From: Paenibacillus silagei
GTDB lineage: Bacteria > Bacillota > Bacilli > Paenibacillales > Paenibacillaceae
Direction of reading: 5' to 3'
DNA: 64,000 nt
Assembly: GCF_017874735.1 (NCBI RefSeq)
Contig: NZ_JAGGLV010000011.1
Span: forward strand, 172,322-236,321
Shown here: piece by piece, positions 15,990 through 24,784 of the stretch
How positions within the stretch are numbered: the first letter of the stretch is position 1
Layout: each line of letters begins with the position of its first letter
Notes under the pieces: model-generated
What the model saw: the letters and a program-made list of their open reading frames with translations, nothing else
Database searches by the model: none
Told to the model about the DNA's origin: nothing
Position numbers and translations under genes: made by a program

Positions 15990-16262
15990 GCATTAACGGT
16001 TTCACGCTGTAAAGAGTGAAATCGATGGACAAACGTCCACCCCAGGCGCACACCATAACCAGGGTTAACCCGTCTCTACTTCCGGCTCCCAGGTTAGACC
16101 GCCTTACTCATAGTACTACAAAACCGTGCGAAATCAAGCATGGACACGGTTTCTTCACTTCCGCCTGCCGCCCTATAGGCATCTGCCCTTTTCCGCTGGT
16201 ATCCCGGTTACCCGGGCATTCGTCTATACCGTCTGTTCGCCCATGACATACAGTATAGCAAA
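15990..16262 (-). ncRNA. Candidate structured leader or small RNA upstream of yerC
   Basis: A 370-base gap free of convincing genes. The minus strand holds several clean hairpins: CCCGG-GTAA-CCGGG with a GNRA loop (about 16206-16219), AAACCGTG paired with CACGGTTT (about 16129-16160), GGAC-GTTT-GTCC (about 16025-16036), and a TTTCAC/GTGAAA stem near 16000. GNRA occurs only when read on the minus strand, which points to a leftward RNA leading into yerC-cbiX. It does not match the cobalamin, TPP, FMN, ydaO or RNase P consensus that I can recall. Confidence 0.3.
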
Positions 16263-16286
16263 CCACTAACGAAGGAATGTGATCCT

Positions 16287-16835
16287 ATGCCTCAGCATTA
16301 CTATAATCATTCCCGCCAGCAAGGCCGTTCACTGGCTGAACCTTACAATCCGTCACCTTACCCGGGACTATCTGCTTATACACCTGCCCCGCTTCCCGGA
16401 GAACCTGAGCTGCTGCCTGCTTACGGCGCTGAAGTCACCGATACGGCACTCGCACTCCCTGCTGCAGAAGCCTCTACCGCGAAGGCCGGAGGCCTGCTTG
16501 GCGGACTCGGCAATCTCGGAAGTCTGGCGAATATGGAACAGATCAAGGGCATCGTTGACCGGATGGGCGGGATTGACGGAATCGTCAACACCATGGGCAA
16601 GGTGCAGAAGGTGATGCAGGGCTTCTCACAGATGGCTCCGATGGTGAAGCTTATGATGGGCGGGTTCGGCAAAGGCAAGGGAAGCGGAGCAGGAGAGCTC
16701 GCCGCCGCAGAGGATGCAGCCCTCTATAGCCCCAAACGGCGCAAAAAAAGACGCCCCGCCGCGAAGCGCCGCAATACCACCTCCAAGAAGCGTAAATCCG
16801 GCGGGCCTTCCTCCGTTAAGCGCCGCCGTTCCTAA
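16287..16835 (+). CDS. YqfQ/VrrA-like protein, possibly spore-associated
   Basis: 182 residues, preceded by GAAGGAATGTG. The N-terminus is rich in H, Y and P (MPQHYYNHSRQQGRSL). The middle is Gly-Leu-rich (GGLLGGLGNLGSLANMEQIK) and leads into a hydrophobic helix pair with regular methionines (MGKVQKVMQGFSQMAPMVKL). The last ~40 residues are strongly basic (KRRKKRRPAAKRR). The middle resembles the YqfQ/VrrA family of spore-forming bacilli. The role is unknown; a spore surface or nucleic-acid-coating role is a guess from composition. Confidence 0.6.
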   Translation: MPQHYYNHSRQQGRSLAEPYNPSPYPGLSAYTPAPLPGEPELLPAYGAEVTDTALALPAAEASTAKAGGLLGGLGNLGSLANMEQIKGIVDRMGGIDGIVNTMGKVQKVMQGFSQMAPMVKLMMGGFGKGKGSGAGELAAAEDAALYSPKRRKKRRPAAKRRNTTSKKRKSGGPSSVKRRRS

Positions 16836-16847
16836 GCGGCGGCGTTT
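16821..16847. terminator. Bidirectional terminator between convergent genes
   Basis: CGCCGCCG and CGGCGGCG form an 8-bp GC stem around the stop codon of the forward gene, followed by TTT. It separates this gene from corA, which converges from the right. Confidence 0.55.
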
Positions 16848-16862
16848 AACACGCTTGTTCTG

Positions 16863-17822
16863 TTACTTAAACCAGCCGCTCCGCCGGAACCAGCCGAACA
16901 TCCCGATCCCCAGCACCAGCATAAGCAGCAGCACTGCGAAATAGCTGTATTTCCATTCCAGCTCCGGCATCACCCTGAAGTTCATTCCATAGATTCCGGC
17001 GATCAGCGTCAGCGGCATGAATACCGTGGTAATCACCGTGAGAGTCTTCATAATGGAGTTCATCCGGTTGGAGTTGAGCGAGATATAGCTGTCACGCAGG
17101 TCGGCGGTCATTTCCCGGTCAACTTCAATCATGTCGGTCAGCTTCAGCAGATGATCGTAGATATCGCCGAAGTATACCCGCTCCTCGCCGTTACTCTGCA
17201 CATGCTGCGAATTGACGATCCGGTACATCAGATCACGCATCGGCACAATCGTCCGCCGCAGCTTCAGCAGCCTTCCACGCACATTGAAGACCTGGCTCAT
17301 CAGTTCTTCCACTGATTCGTTGCCGCCCTGGCTCTCCAGATCCGCGAGTTCATCCTCCAGCGTATACAGGGACGGGAAATACCTGTCGACCAGCTTGTCC
17401 ATCACTGTGTAAGCAGCAGCCATCGGCCCGCCCGACCAGCCCTTGCGGCTATGAATCTCAGCTTTGACCATCTGCCACGCTTCCTCCATCTCCGGCTTGT
17501 CCTGATGATGGTAGGAGACGAGAAATTTCGGGCTGAGGAACAGGTCGATCTCTTCGGCCTCCAATGTCCGCTCATTCAGCGAATGCAGCACGAAGAACTG
17601 CACATCCTCGTAATAATCCAGCTTCGGCCGCTGCAAAACATGCATACAGTCTTCAATCGCCAGCGGGTGAAAATGAAAATACGTGTCCAGCCTCAAGGTT
17701 TCTTCCTCCGTCGGCATAGCGAAATCCGCCCAGATCCAGGCATAATCATCCAGGACAATATCCTGAAGCAGCAGATCGGTCAGTATCTCGCCCGCATGCG
17801 TAACGGCAAGTGTTCGTATCAT
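16863..17822 (-). CDS. corA: CorA-type magnesium/cobalt channel
   Basis: 319 residues, the usual CorA length. It has an acidic cytoplasmic N-domain, a long helix (SVEELMSQVFNVRGRLLKLR and on), then two C-terminal membrane helices separated by YGMNF, the GMN selectivity motif, and a basic end (WFRRSGWFK). It forms a pentameric inner-membrane channel for Mg2+ or other divalent ions. No Mg2+ riboswitch is visible upstream; the gene seems monocistronic. Confidence 0.92.
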   Translation of the reverse strand: MIRTLAVTHAGEILTDLLLQDIVLDDYAWIWADFAMPTEEETLRLDTYFHFHPLAIEDCMHVLQRPKLDYYEDVQFFVLHSLNERTLEAEEIDLFLSPKFLVSYHHQDKPEMEEAWQMVKAEIHSRKGWSGGPMAAAYTVMDKLVDRYFPSLYTLEDELADLESQGGNESVEELMSQVFNVRGRLLKLRRTIVPMRDLMYRIVNSQHVQSNGEERVYFGDIYDHLLKLTDMIEVDREMTADLRDSYISLNSNRMNSIMKTLTVITTVFMPLTLIAGIYGMNFRVMPELEWKYSYFAVLLLMLVLGIGMFGWFRRSGWFK

Positions 17823-18023
17823 AATATAAGTCCTCCGCCCTATGTAGGCAATCCGCAGCAGAGCCGCGCTGTTCTAGTTGCTTCCTCCTATTGTACAGCA
17901 TGTCTGCGCAAAAAAATAACCGCCAGCCCGCTGACCAGCGCTCCGGAGGTTTCTTGGTCTTGTCTTTATAGTTGACGGCGCCATTTACGGCGCACGGCCC
18001 GGTCCGATTTTCCAATATATAGC

Positions 18024-18926
18024 TTATCGGCCCAAGCCCTCCAGCACCTCCAGATGCAGCACCTGCAGGAATTTCTTAATGTTCACCTTCACCTTGCCGC
18101 TATCTCTGCCCTGTTCAATCTCCTTCATCTTCAGGCGCACCTCTTCGAAGTCGAAATACAGCGGCGCATAATGCTCGAACTTCGGATTCCCGTAATCCGT
18201 CAGACCAATGGACGCGAGACTTGTCAGACCTGCCGCCAGTGCGCGGCGCAGACGCTGTTCGATGGCCTTGACCTCTTTGGCTGCTTCCGCAGGCACCGGT
18301 CTGTATTTGGCAGCAGTCCGCTCGTACAGCTCCTTGAGGGACGGAAGACTTCCGCTGTTCCCTTCGGCTACCGCCAGCTCCATGATCGTGATAATATCAC
18401 GGCTGCCATTCTCCGAGATCATGCCCATATTCATCAGAATTGGCTGGACAATCTCCTTGACGGTACGCTTGCCAGGCGGCAGCTGCGGCAGTCCGAACTG
18501 CAGACCCTCCAGCTTACCCAGCGTCAGCTTGATCTCATCCAGATAACGGCCCATGGCGTAACGTTCATTCACTTTATATAGTACAGATTCCACTTCAATC
18601 TTGTTGATCGGCTTGCGGATGAAGAATTCAATTCCGCTTTTGTAGGCGCGGCTCACCATGTCCCCGTTCTCAATCTGCGAGATCATTACGAATTTGGAGC
18701 GGCAGCCCTGTGCCTGAAGAGAGAGGATGGTCTCAATCCCGTCCTGGTCCGGCATCAGCAGATCCATCAGCACAATATCCGGAGTCTCGCTCAGGATCAG
18801 GGCTATCCCCTCCTGTCCGCTCTCAGCAGTACCCGTCACCTCACCAAGCCCGCTGTCCTCAATAATATGCTGCAGCATTCTTCTCGCCGACGCGTCGTCA
18901 TCTACAATACAGAATGATAGCGGCAT
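18024..18926 (-). CDS. glnL: Response regulator, GlnL (YcbB) type
   Basis: 300 residues. A receiver domain (FCIVDDDASARRML, phospho-acceptor Asp55 in VLMDLLMPD, then a switch lysine in FFIRKPI) is joined to a YcbB-type output domain rather than a common winged helix. In Bacillus, GlnK-GlnL senses glutamine and controls glutaminase and transporter genes. The kinase gene ends three bases upstream and the glutamine-type transporter lies upstream of that, supporting the same role. Confidence 0.75.
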   Translation of the reverse strand: MPLSFCIVDDDASARRMLQHIIEDSGLGEVTGTAESGQEGIALILSETPDIVLMDLLMPDQDGIETILSLQAQGCRSKFVMISQIENGDMVSRAYKSGIEFFIRKPINKIEVESVLYKVNERYAMGRYLDEIKLTLGKLEGLQFGLPQLPPGKRTVKEIVQPILMNMGMISENGSRDIITIMELAVAEGNSGSLPSLKELYERTAAKYRPVPAEAAKEVKAIEQRLRRALAAGLTSLASIGLTDYGNPKFEHYAPLYFDFEEVRLKMKEIEQGRDSGKVKVNIKKFLQVLHLEVLEGLGR

Positions 18927-18929
18927 CCT

Positions 18930-20225
18930 CTATTCCTCCTTCCGCAGCTTAATGCTCGGCACTGTAATCTGGAACATGGCCCCACCGATATGCGATACCG
19001 GCTGAACCGTAATGCTTCCCTCGAACATATTCACAATATCCCGTACATGAGAGAGCCCGATCCCTGTGGCAGCGATGCCCTCTTCATCGAATTTCGTGGT
19101 GAAGCCCGGCTCGAACAGCAGATCGAGGTCACGCTTCCCGATGCCTGTCCCGCTATCGTTCACTGTCAGAATCGTCATGCCGTCCTGCTCATAAGCGTTC
19201 AGATGGATGCTGCCTGTCCCTTGGATGACTTCCACCGCATTGGCGGTGAGATTGTTAAGCAGGGTCAATAGAGGAATGTAGCTGTCGGTTGTGTAATCGG
19301 AGGTGATGTGAATATGGAATTTGATCTCTTTACCTAGCATTTCTGCATATTTGGCATTGCTCTTAACCGCGAACCTCAGAATGTCCGATAACGGCATGTC
19401 CCCGTTCACCTCACGCTCCACCAGCTTCACCAGCCCTGCCAGAATCCGCTGCGAATCCTTCTTCACCTCATGGAGCTGCTGGGTGATATCCAGCACCTGC
19501 CGGCTGTAACGCCCTGTGCCTTCCCCGTCCTTCAGCTTGCTGTACAGCTCGAAGCTGTTCAGCGTTACCTGCTCCAGGGTGCCTATAGACTTCTTCAGAT
19601 AGAACACTTCCCCGTACAGGCCGGAGCCGAATCCGAGCATCTGCTGGGTCCGCTCCTGCTGCTCCCGCTCCCGGATACGCAGCTGGCTGACAGAGATACT
19701 GCTATATACCCCGGTGGTGAAATACGTACGCAGGACGGCAATCGCCATTAGATACGTCCACTCGTTCAGCCGGAAGGTAGCCGAATCCAGTACGATCAGC
19801 CGGGTCAGCAGCTCCATTTCATTCGACAGGAGATCGATCAGCGCGGCAACCGCGCCAAGCACCAGCGGATGGAAGGTATCGATCCGGCTCTTGATGACAT
19901 GCATCAGGGCGCCGAACACCATGTAATAGATCATTGCCGAGAAGTGGCTGCTAAGGCTCTGCTCTACCGTCAGTCCGCTTCCCTCCACCATATCCATGGC
20001 AGTCCGGAACAGCAGCACAACCACCCCGGCAGCACAGCCTGTGCGGATATAGGGCAGCTGCCTCATTAACAGCAGGAAGAGGAGAAAGGCGCTGCTGCCC
20101 ATGGCAATCCGGAAGATATCTCCGTCAAACGGGTTGATCTTGAATTCTCCGGCTACCGCAGTAACGGCGGCCACCAGCAGAATCTGTACCGCCTTCATTC
20201 TCAGAATTGATTGTCCCATCGCCAC
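18930..20225 (-). CDS. glnK: Membrane sensor histidine kinase, GlnK (YcbA) type
   Basis: 431 residues with about six membrane segments in the first 180 (AVQILLVAAVTAVAGEF, SAFLLFLLLM and further). A helical linker contains the likely phosphorylated histidine in ITQQLHEVKKDSQ. The ATPase has LLNNLTANAVEVIQ (N box), VNDSGTGIGKRDL (G1) and ATGIGLSHV (G2). It starts 80 bases after the transporter permease gene ends and directly precedes the regulator gene. The assignment to glutamine sensing comes from the YcbB-type partner and the transporter context. Confidence 0.75.
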   Translation of the reverse strand: MAMGQSILRMKAVQILLVAAVTAVAGEFKINPFDGDIFRIAMGSSAFLLFLLLMRQLPYIRTGCAAGVVVLLFRTAMDMVEGSGLTVEQSLSSHFSAMIYYMVFGALMHVIKSRIDTFHPLVLGAVAALIDLLSNEMELLTRLIVLDSATFRLNEWTYLMAIAVLRTYFTTGVYSSISVSQLRIREREQQERTQQMLGFGSGLYGEVFYLKKSIGTLEQVTLNSFELYSKLKDGEGTGRYSRQVLDITQQLHEVKKDSQRILAGLVKLVEREVNGDMPLSDILRFAVKSNAKYAEMLGKEIKFHIHITSDYTTDSYIPLLTLLNNLTANAVEVIQGTGSIHLNAYEQDGMTILTVNDSGTGIGKRDLDLLFEPGFTTKFDEEGIAATGIGLSHVRDIVNMFEGSITVQPVSHIGGAMFQITVPSIKLRKEE

Positions 20226-20306
20226 TGCTCCTGCCTTGAGAGGTTGACAACTATAGTATCATAGCCGCACTGGCTTGAATATGGCTTAATCCTCATTCGG
20301 CTAAGG

Positions 20307-20957
20307 TTATACCGCTCTGTGCTCAAGCCTTCTGGACAGCAGCGACAGCAGGTAATTGACGACAAAATAAATCAGGGCAACCAGCGCCAGCGTAGGGATG
20401 GCATAGCTGTAGCTGTGGCCGATGACAATGTTGGCATTATGCATCAGCTCCGGCAAAGATATCACAACGGCGAGTGATGTATCCTTCAGCAGGGAGATGA
20501 ACTGGCTCACCAGTGGCGGAACCATCCGCCGCAGCCCCTGGGGAAGCACGATATGCCATAAGGTCTGTACACTGCTGAGACCGGAGGAACGCGCCGCCTC
20601 AATCTGTCCCTTGTCGATCGACATTAAGCCGCCGCGGACAATCTCGGCAATCATCGCCGCTTCGAAGATGGTTAGGGCTGCAATGGCTGCAGTAATCAGT
20701 CCGAGCTTGATCCCGACCTCCGGCAAGGCAAAGCGGATGAAGAAGATGATCAGCAGCAGCGGCAGATTACGGATCAGCTCCACCAGGTAGAACATGACCG
20801 GAGACAGCACCGGTACCTCCGAATAGCGGATGACGCCAATCATACAGCCGATGATAAAGCTCAGGAAGATCGATACAAAAGCAACGATCAGCGTCACATA
20901 CAATCCGTCCAGCAGAAACTTCAGATTATCGGCAGAGTATGCCCCTATGAAATCCAT
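20307..20957 (-). CDS. glnP: Polar amino acid (glutamine) ABC permease
   Basis: 216 residues, HisM/GlnP-type permease with about five membrane helices. The coupling loop is SSGLSSVQTLWHIVLPQGLR and the N-terminal pattern (LLDGLYVTLIVAF) is typical of the family. It pairs with the next permease as a heterodimer serving the GlnQ ATPase. The order Q-H-M-P is the same as in Bacillus subtilis glnQHMP. Confidence 0.88.
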   Translation of the reverse strand: MDFIGAYSADNLKFLLDGLYVTLIVAFVSIFLSFIIGCMIGVIRYSEVPVLSPVMFYLVELIRNLPLLLIIFFIRFALPEVGIKLGLITAAIAALTIFEAAMIAEIVRGGLMSIDKGQIEAARSSGLSSVQTLWHIVLPQGLRRMVPPLVSQFISLLKDTSLAVVISLPELMHNANIVIGHSYSYAIPTLALVALIYFVVNYLLSLLSRRLEHRAV

Positions 20958-20999
20958 AATATCCCTCCTTTAGCTTCAGATGTCCTTTTATGATGCTTC

Positions 21000-21659
21000 T
21001 TAATATTTGCGCTGCAGCCGGCGCTCCCAGATCCGCACGCCGTAGCTGAGCGGAAGCGTAAGCACCAGATAGAATACCGCTACGAAAATGTAGGTGTCGA
21101 AGGTACGGTAAGTCTCAGTAGAGATCCCGTCGGCGAAGTACATCAGATCAAGACCGGCCACCAGAGTCAGTACTGAGGAGTTCTTAATCAGGTTAATGAA
21201 CTGGTTGCCAAGCGGTGGAATGACCAGCTTGATCGCCTGCGGCAGAATGATATGCAGCATGGTCTGTATGTAGCTGAGACCGGAGGAACGTGCCGCCTCC
21301 ATCTGTCCCTTGGGCACGGCCATAATTCCGGCACGGATCGCTTCGGCGATGAAGGCCGAGGTATATACGGCGAGTCCGATCGTTCCTGCCTTGAAGCCGT
21401 CCAGTGTGAAGCCCAGGGCGGAAGGCCCATAATAGAAAATATACACAACCAACAGCAGCGGGATGTTGCGGATGAACTCCACATACACCGCGCCGAACCA
21501 GCGCAGACCCTTGACTGAAGTCATGCGGAAGACGGCAACGACCGCGCCGATCAGGAAGCTGCCGATCAGGGCCAGCACACTGGACAGCAGCGTACCGTAG
21601 AAGCCTTCCATATACAGTCCGAAGTATCTCGTTAATATTGAGAAATCCACAATGTTCAC
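21000..21659 (-). CDS. glnM: Polar amino acid (glutamine) ABC permease
   Basis: 219 residues, sister of the following permease. It has the EAA-type loop EAARSSGLSYIQTMLHIILP and about five membrane helices. It forms the membrane channel with glnP and is separated from glnH by 175 bases that contain a strong hairpin repeat. Confidence 0.88.
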   Translation of the reverse strand: MNIVDFSILTRYFGLYMEGFYGTLLSSVLALIGSFLIGAVVAVFRMTSVKGLRWFGAVYVEFIRNIPLLLVVYIFYYGPSALGFTLDGFKAGTIGLAVYTSAFIAEAIRAGIMAVPKGQMEAARSSGLSYIQTMLHIILPQAIKLVIPPLGNQFINLIKNSSVLTLVAGLDLMYFADGISTETYRTFDTYIFVAVFYLVLTLPLSYGVRIWERRLQRKY

Positions 21660-21718
21660 CTGCCTTTACCTGTAGATGAGTTCGTTCCTGCCCGGCATGA
21701 CCGCCGTTCCTACAAACA

Positions 21719-21768
21719 AGTAGAAACGGCGTTGCCCTCCTTGGAAAAGGCGGTACCGTTTCTACGAG
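21719..21768. repeat. Hairpin repeat between glnH and glnM
   Basis: TAGAAACGG and CCGTTTCTA pair perfectly across about 22 bases with an inner GCC/GGC stem. A similar element stands at 39994-40046, and a half copy at about 26817-26832. In the operon it could stabilise the upstream glnQ-glnH message and lower permease expression, as hairpins below binding-protein genes often do. Confidence 0.6.
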
Positions 21769-21834
21769 AATTTCGTGTGAAACCCGTTTATGCGTTCTTA
21801 CCTTGAGGGAAGCAAGCTCTTGCTTGAAACAGGC

Positions 21835-22689
21835 TTATTTAGCCGGAGCTTTACCAATCCACTTCGTATAGATGGCATCATACTCCCCATTCGCCTTCAG
21901 TTCAGCCAGTGTATCATTAATCGCCTTAACTACATCCGCGTTGCCTTTCTGGACCGCAATGCCGTAAGGCTCATCGGTGAATGGCTTCCCTACCACCTCG
22001 AAGCCGGGGTCCTGGGAGGCCATTCCGTACAGAATTGCATCATCGGTAGTGAGCGCATCCCCCTGTCCCGCCTTAAGCGCACTGAAGGCATCCTGGTAGT
22101 TATCGAATTCAAGCACGGTTACGCCCGGCACCTTCTCTTTGATATTTTTGATCGAGGTTGCCCCCTTGGAGCCGAGGATCTTCGTATCCTTCGTAACGCT
22201 CTCAAGGCCTGTAATCGGGCTGCCCTTCTTCACCAGCAGAGACTGGCCGGCCTGGAAATAGACGTCAGAGAAATCGACTTCCTTCTTGCGGTCCTCCGTA
22301 ATGGTCATGGTAGCCACCACCATATCGATCTCGCCGTTATTCAGCATCGGAATACGTGTCTTGGAGGTGACCTCCTTCAGCTCGATGGCATTCTCGTCAC
22401 CGAGAATTTTCTTAGCGATGGCCTTGGAGATATCGATGTCGAAGCCTTCCACCTTGCCGGAGGTCGGGTCCTTCAGGCCGAACAGGCGGGTATCGAACTT
22501 CACGCCGACGAGCAGCTTGCCGCGCTCCTTGATCTTGGCAATGGCCGCAGAGTCAGCGGCTGCTCCTCCGGCAGCGTTGCCGCCTGCCGCATTGTCGTTC
22601 TTGCCCTTGTTATTGCCGCACCCGGCAATGACCAGCATGGCCGCAATCATCAGCACACTTAACACCTTGAAGCTCTTGGACATTTTCAT
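21835..22689 (-). CDS. glnH: Glutamine-type ABC substrate-binding lipoprotein
   Basis: 284 residues. The signal is lipoprotein type, with the lipobox ending at Cys24 (MLVIAGC), followed by a N/G/A linker (about 25-45). The SBP family-3 fold is clear: GKLLVGVKFDTRLFGL, VEGFDIDISKAIAKKIL, TSKTRIPMLNNGEIDMVVAT and VLEFDNYQDAFSALKAGQGD. It captures a polar amino acid outside the membrane. Confidence 0.9.
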   Translation of the reverse strand: MKMSKSFKVLSVLMIAAMLVIAGCGNNKGKNDNAAGGNAAGGAAADSAAIAKIKERGKLLVGVKFDTRLFGLKDPTSGKVEGFDIDISKAIAKKILGDENAIELKEVTSKTRIPMLNNGEIDMVVATMTITEDRKKEVDFSDVYFQAGQSLLVKKGSPITGLESVTKDTKILGSKGATSIKNIKEKVPGVTVLEFDNYQDAFSALKAGQGDALTTDDAILYGMASQDPGFEVVGKPFTDEPYGIAVQKGNADVVKAINDTLAELKANGEYDAIYTKWIGKAPAK

Positions 22690-22722
22690 TTCGTTTCCTC
22701 CCCGGATTCCTATATATTTAGT

Positions 22723-23451
22723 TTAGTGGCTTAATACACGGCTGAGAAAAGTACGCGTCCGCTCTTCCTTCGGGCTGGCGAAGAAGGCTTCCGGCTCCGC
22801 CTCTTCCACGATCTGCCCCTGATCCATGAAGATGACCCGGTCCGCCACCTCGCGGGCGAAGCCCATCTCATGGGTCACAACGACCATCGTCATGCCCTCG
22901 CGGGCCAGGGCGCGCATGACATCCAGCACCTCTCCGACCATCTCCGGGTCCAACGCCGAGGTCGGCTCGTCGAACAGCATAATCTTCGGCTTCATCGCCA
23001 GCCCCCGGGCAATCGCCACCCGCTGCTGCTGTCCGCCGGATAGCTGGGAAGGATAGGACTCTGCCTTGTCGGCAATGCCGACCTTCTCCAGATAATACAT
23101 TGCGGTCTTCTCCGCTTCCGCTTTGCTTAAGCCCAGCACCTTGACCGGGGCCAGCGTGATATTATCTATGACTTTTTTGTGCGGGTACAGGTTGAAGTGC
23201 TGGAAGACCATTCCGATCTCTTTGCGCAGGGTATTGATATCTGTCTTGCGTTCGTTTACAGTTATACCGTCCACGGTTAATCCGCCGCTCGTGATCGTCT
23301 CCAGACGATTAATGCAGCGCAGCATCGTGCTCTTGCCGGAGCCGGAAGGACCGACTACAACAACGACTTCCCCTTCCTGAACATGCAGATCAATGCCCTT
23401 CAGTACATGGAATTGTCCGTAATGTTTGTCTACCTGATGAAAGTCGATCAA
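22723..23451 (-). CDS. glnQ: Glutamine-type ABC ATPase
   Basis: 242 residues. Walker A GPSGSGKST (about 34-42), Q-loop VFQHFN, signature LSGGQQQRVAIARGL, Walker B IMLFDEPTSALDPE and switch VVVTHEMGFA. The start is a TTG at 23451 with AAAGGAGG nine bases upstream. It is the first gene of the glnQHMP-kinase-regulator run. Confidence 0.92.
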   Translation of the reverse strand: MIDFHQVDKHYGQFHVLKGIDLHVQEGEVVVVVGPSGSGKSTMLRCINRLETITSGGLTVDGITVNERKTDINTLRKEIGMVFQHFNLYPHKKVIDNITLAPVKVLGLSKAEAEKTAMYYLEKVGIADKAESYPSQLSGGQQQRVAIARGLAMKPKIMLFDEPTSALDPEMVGEVLDVMRALAREGMTMVVVTHEMGFAREVADRVIFMDQGQIVEEAEPEAFFASPKEERTRTFLSRVLSH

Positions 23452-23710
23452 TGGCTAGGCCTCCTTTGTCTATTCGGGTGTTTGTCAGCAATGGTAACAC
23501 TTAAAACAAACCTTACTTCCGAGACTACCAAATCCTACATAATACTACGCAAAATTCATTTCTCATATGTTATTTTCTTTTATTTATGTGATGTATTTCA
23601 TTTTCTTTTTATGCCTATTAACATTTTTTATCAGTTTCGTGTAGCCTTTTGTGACATTCCTCTCTTGAAAAACAAATAACCTCCGCTTAGGCCGAGGTTT
23701 AGCGCTGAAC
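23452..23710. other. Promoter region of the gln operon
   Basis: About 260 AT-rich bases between the SD of glnQ and the terminator of the phosphate transporter gene. It must hold the operon promoter. I could not fix -35/-10 boxes or a TnrA or GlnL site with confidence. Confidence 0.4.
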
Positions 23711-23756
23711 GCAAAAAAAGATGTCCTAAAGCCATCCATGGCTTCTGTGACATCTT
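23711..23756 (-). terminator. Intrinsic terminator of the phosphate transporter operon
   Basis: AAGATGTC (23718-23725) pairs with GACATCTT (23749-23756) around an inner AGCCAT/ATGGCT hairpin. Seven T follow on the minus strand. Confidence 0.8.
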
Positions 23757-23782
23757 GTCCAGGCAATCTATTCTGTTCAGTC

Positions 23783-24772
23783 CTAGAAGAAGAGCTTGAA
23801 GATTACTCCTGACAGCAAGGCGCTGATTGGAATCGTAATGAACCAGGTAACCACGATTCGTCCGGCCACTCCCCATTTGACAGCGGAGAAGCGCTTGGCT
23901 GAACCTACACCCAGAATCGATGAGGTGATCGCGTGGGTTGTACTTACCGGCAGATGCAGCAGCGTAGCCGTGAAAATAACAGAGGCCGCCGAAATATCCG
24001 CCGCGAAGCCGTTGATCGGCTCGATTTTGAAAATCTTCGTGCCCATCGTCTTAATAATCTTCCAGCCGCCGATCGACGTTCCGAGTGCCATGGATGTAGC
24101 CGCTGCAATCTTAACCCAGAGCGGAACCTCCATCGTATCCAGCCGTCCCGAGGTGACGAGGGCAAAGGTAATGATCCCCATCGCCTTCTGCGCGTCATTC
24201 GTACCATGGGTGAAGGATTGCAGTGCGGCCGTCACGATCTGCATCGAACGGAAGCCCTTGTTGACCGTATGCGGACTCTTCTTTGCGAAGATCCACTTCA
24301 GAATCGTCATCACGATATACCCGATTACAAAAGCGATCAGCGGGGAGAAAATCAGCCCCTCTACGATCTCGATGAACCCGCTCCATTTGATATGCTCTGT
24401 ACCTGCCCCGACATACACCGCCCCGGCTAACGCACCGATAAGCGCATGGGAGGAGGACGAAGGAATACCCAGCCACCAGGTCACAAGATTCCAGATAATT
24501 GCCGCAATGAGCGTCGCTGTGACAATGTCTATCCCGTTGTCCAGCAGGGTCGGATCGGTAATGCTGCCCCCAATCTTCTTCGCCACGCCGGTGAACATCA
24601 AGGCGCCGATAAAGTTCATTGAAGCGGCCAGCATGATGGCTGTACGCGGCTTCAGCGCACGGGTTGAGACAGAGGTAGCAATCGCATTGGCGGTATCATG
24701 GAAGCCGTTGATAAAGTCGAACGCCAGCGCAAGAAAGATAACAAAAGCTAGTACATATATAGATGTATCCAT
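23783..24772 (-). CDS. pit: PiT-family phosphate transporter
   Basis: 329 residues, about ten membrane segments. Both PiT signature regions are present: FDFINGFHDTANAIATSVST near the N-terminus and the inverted copy FTHGTNDAQKAMGII in the middle. It is a low-affinity inorganic phosphate (metal-phosphate) symporter. It follows the DUF47 gene by 12 bases. Confidence 0.9.
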   Translation of the reverse strand: MDTSIYVLAFVIFLALAFDFINGFHDTANAIATSVSTRALKPRTAIMLAASMNFIGALMFTGVAKKIGGSITDPTLLDNGIDIVTATLIAAIIWNLVTWWLGIPSSSSHALIGALAGAVYVGAGTEHIKWSGFIEIVEGLIFSPLIAFVIGYIVMTILKWIFAKKSPHTVNKGFRSMQIVTAALQSFTHGTNDAQKAMGIITFALVTSGRLDTMEVPLWVKIAAATSMALGTSIGGWKIIKTMGTKIFKIEPINGFAADISAASVIFTATLLHLPVSTTHAITSSILGVGSAKRFSAVKWGVAGRIVVTWFITIPISALLSGVIFKLFF

Positions 24773-24784
24773 ATTTGAGGCCCC

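Noticed and set aside
16016..16246. 76-residue protein gene upstream of the YqfQ-like gene
   Set aside because: No convincing SD or domain, proline/histidine-rich random composition, and it overlaps the hairpin-rich region better explained as RNA.
15913..16262. Cobalamin riboswitch for the CbiX-like chelatase
   Set aside because: No B12-box or conserved core could be found on either strand.
23383..23679. 98-residue hydrophobic protein gene
   Set aside because: It overlaps the start and SD of glnQ on the other strand and has no SD.
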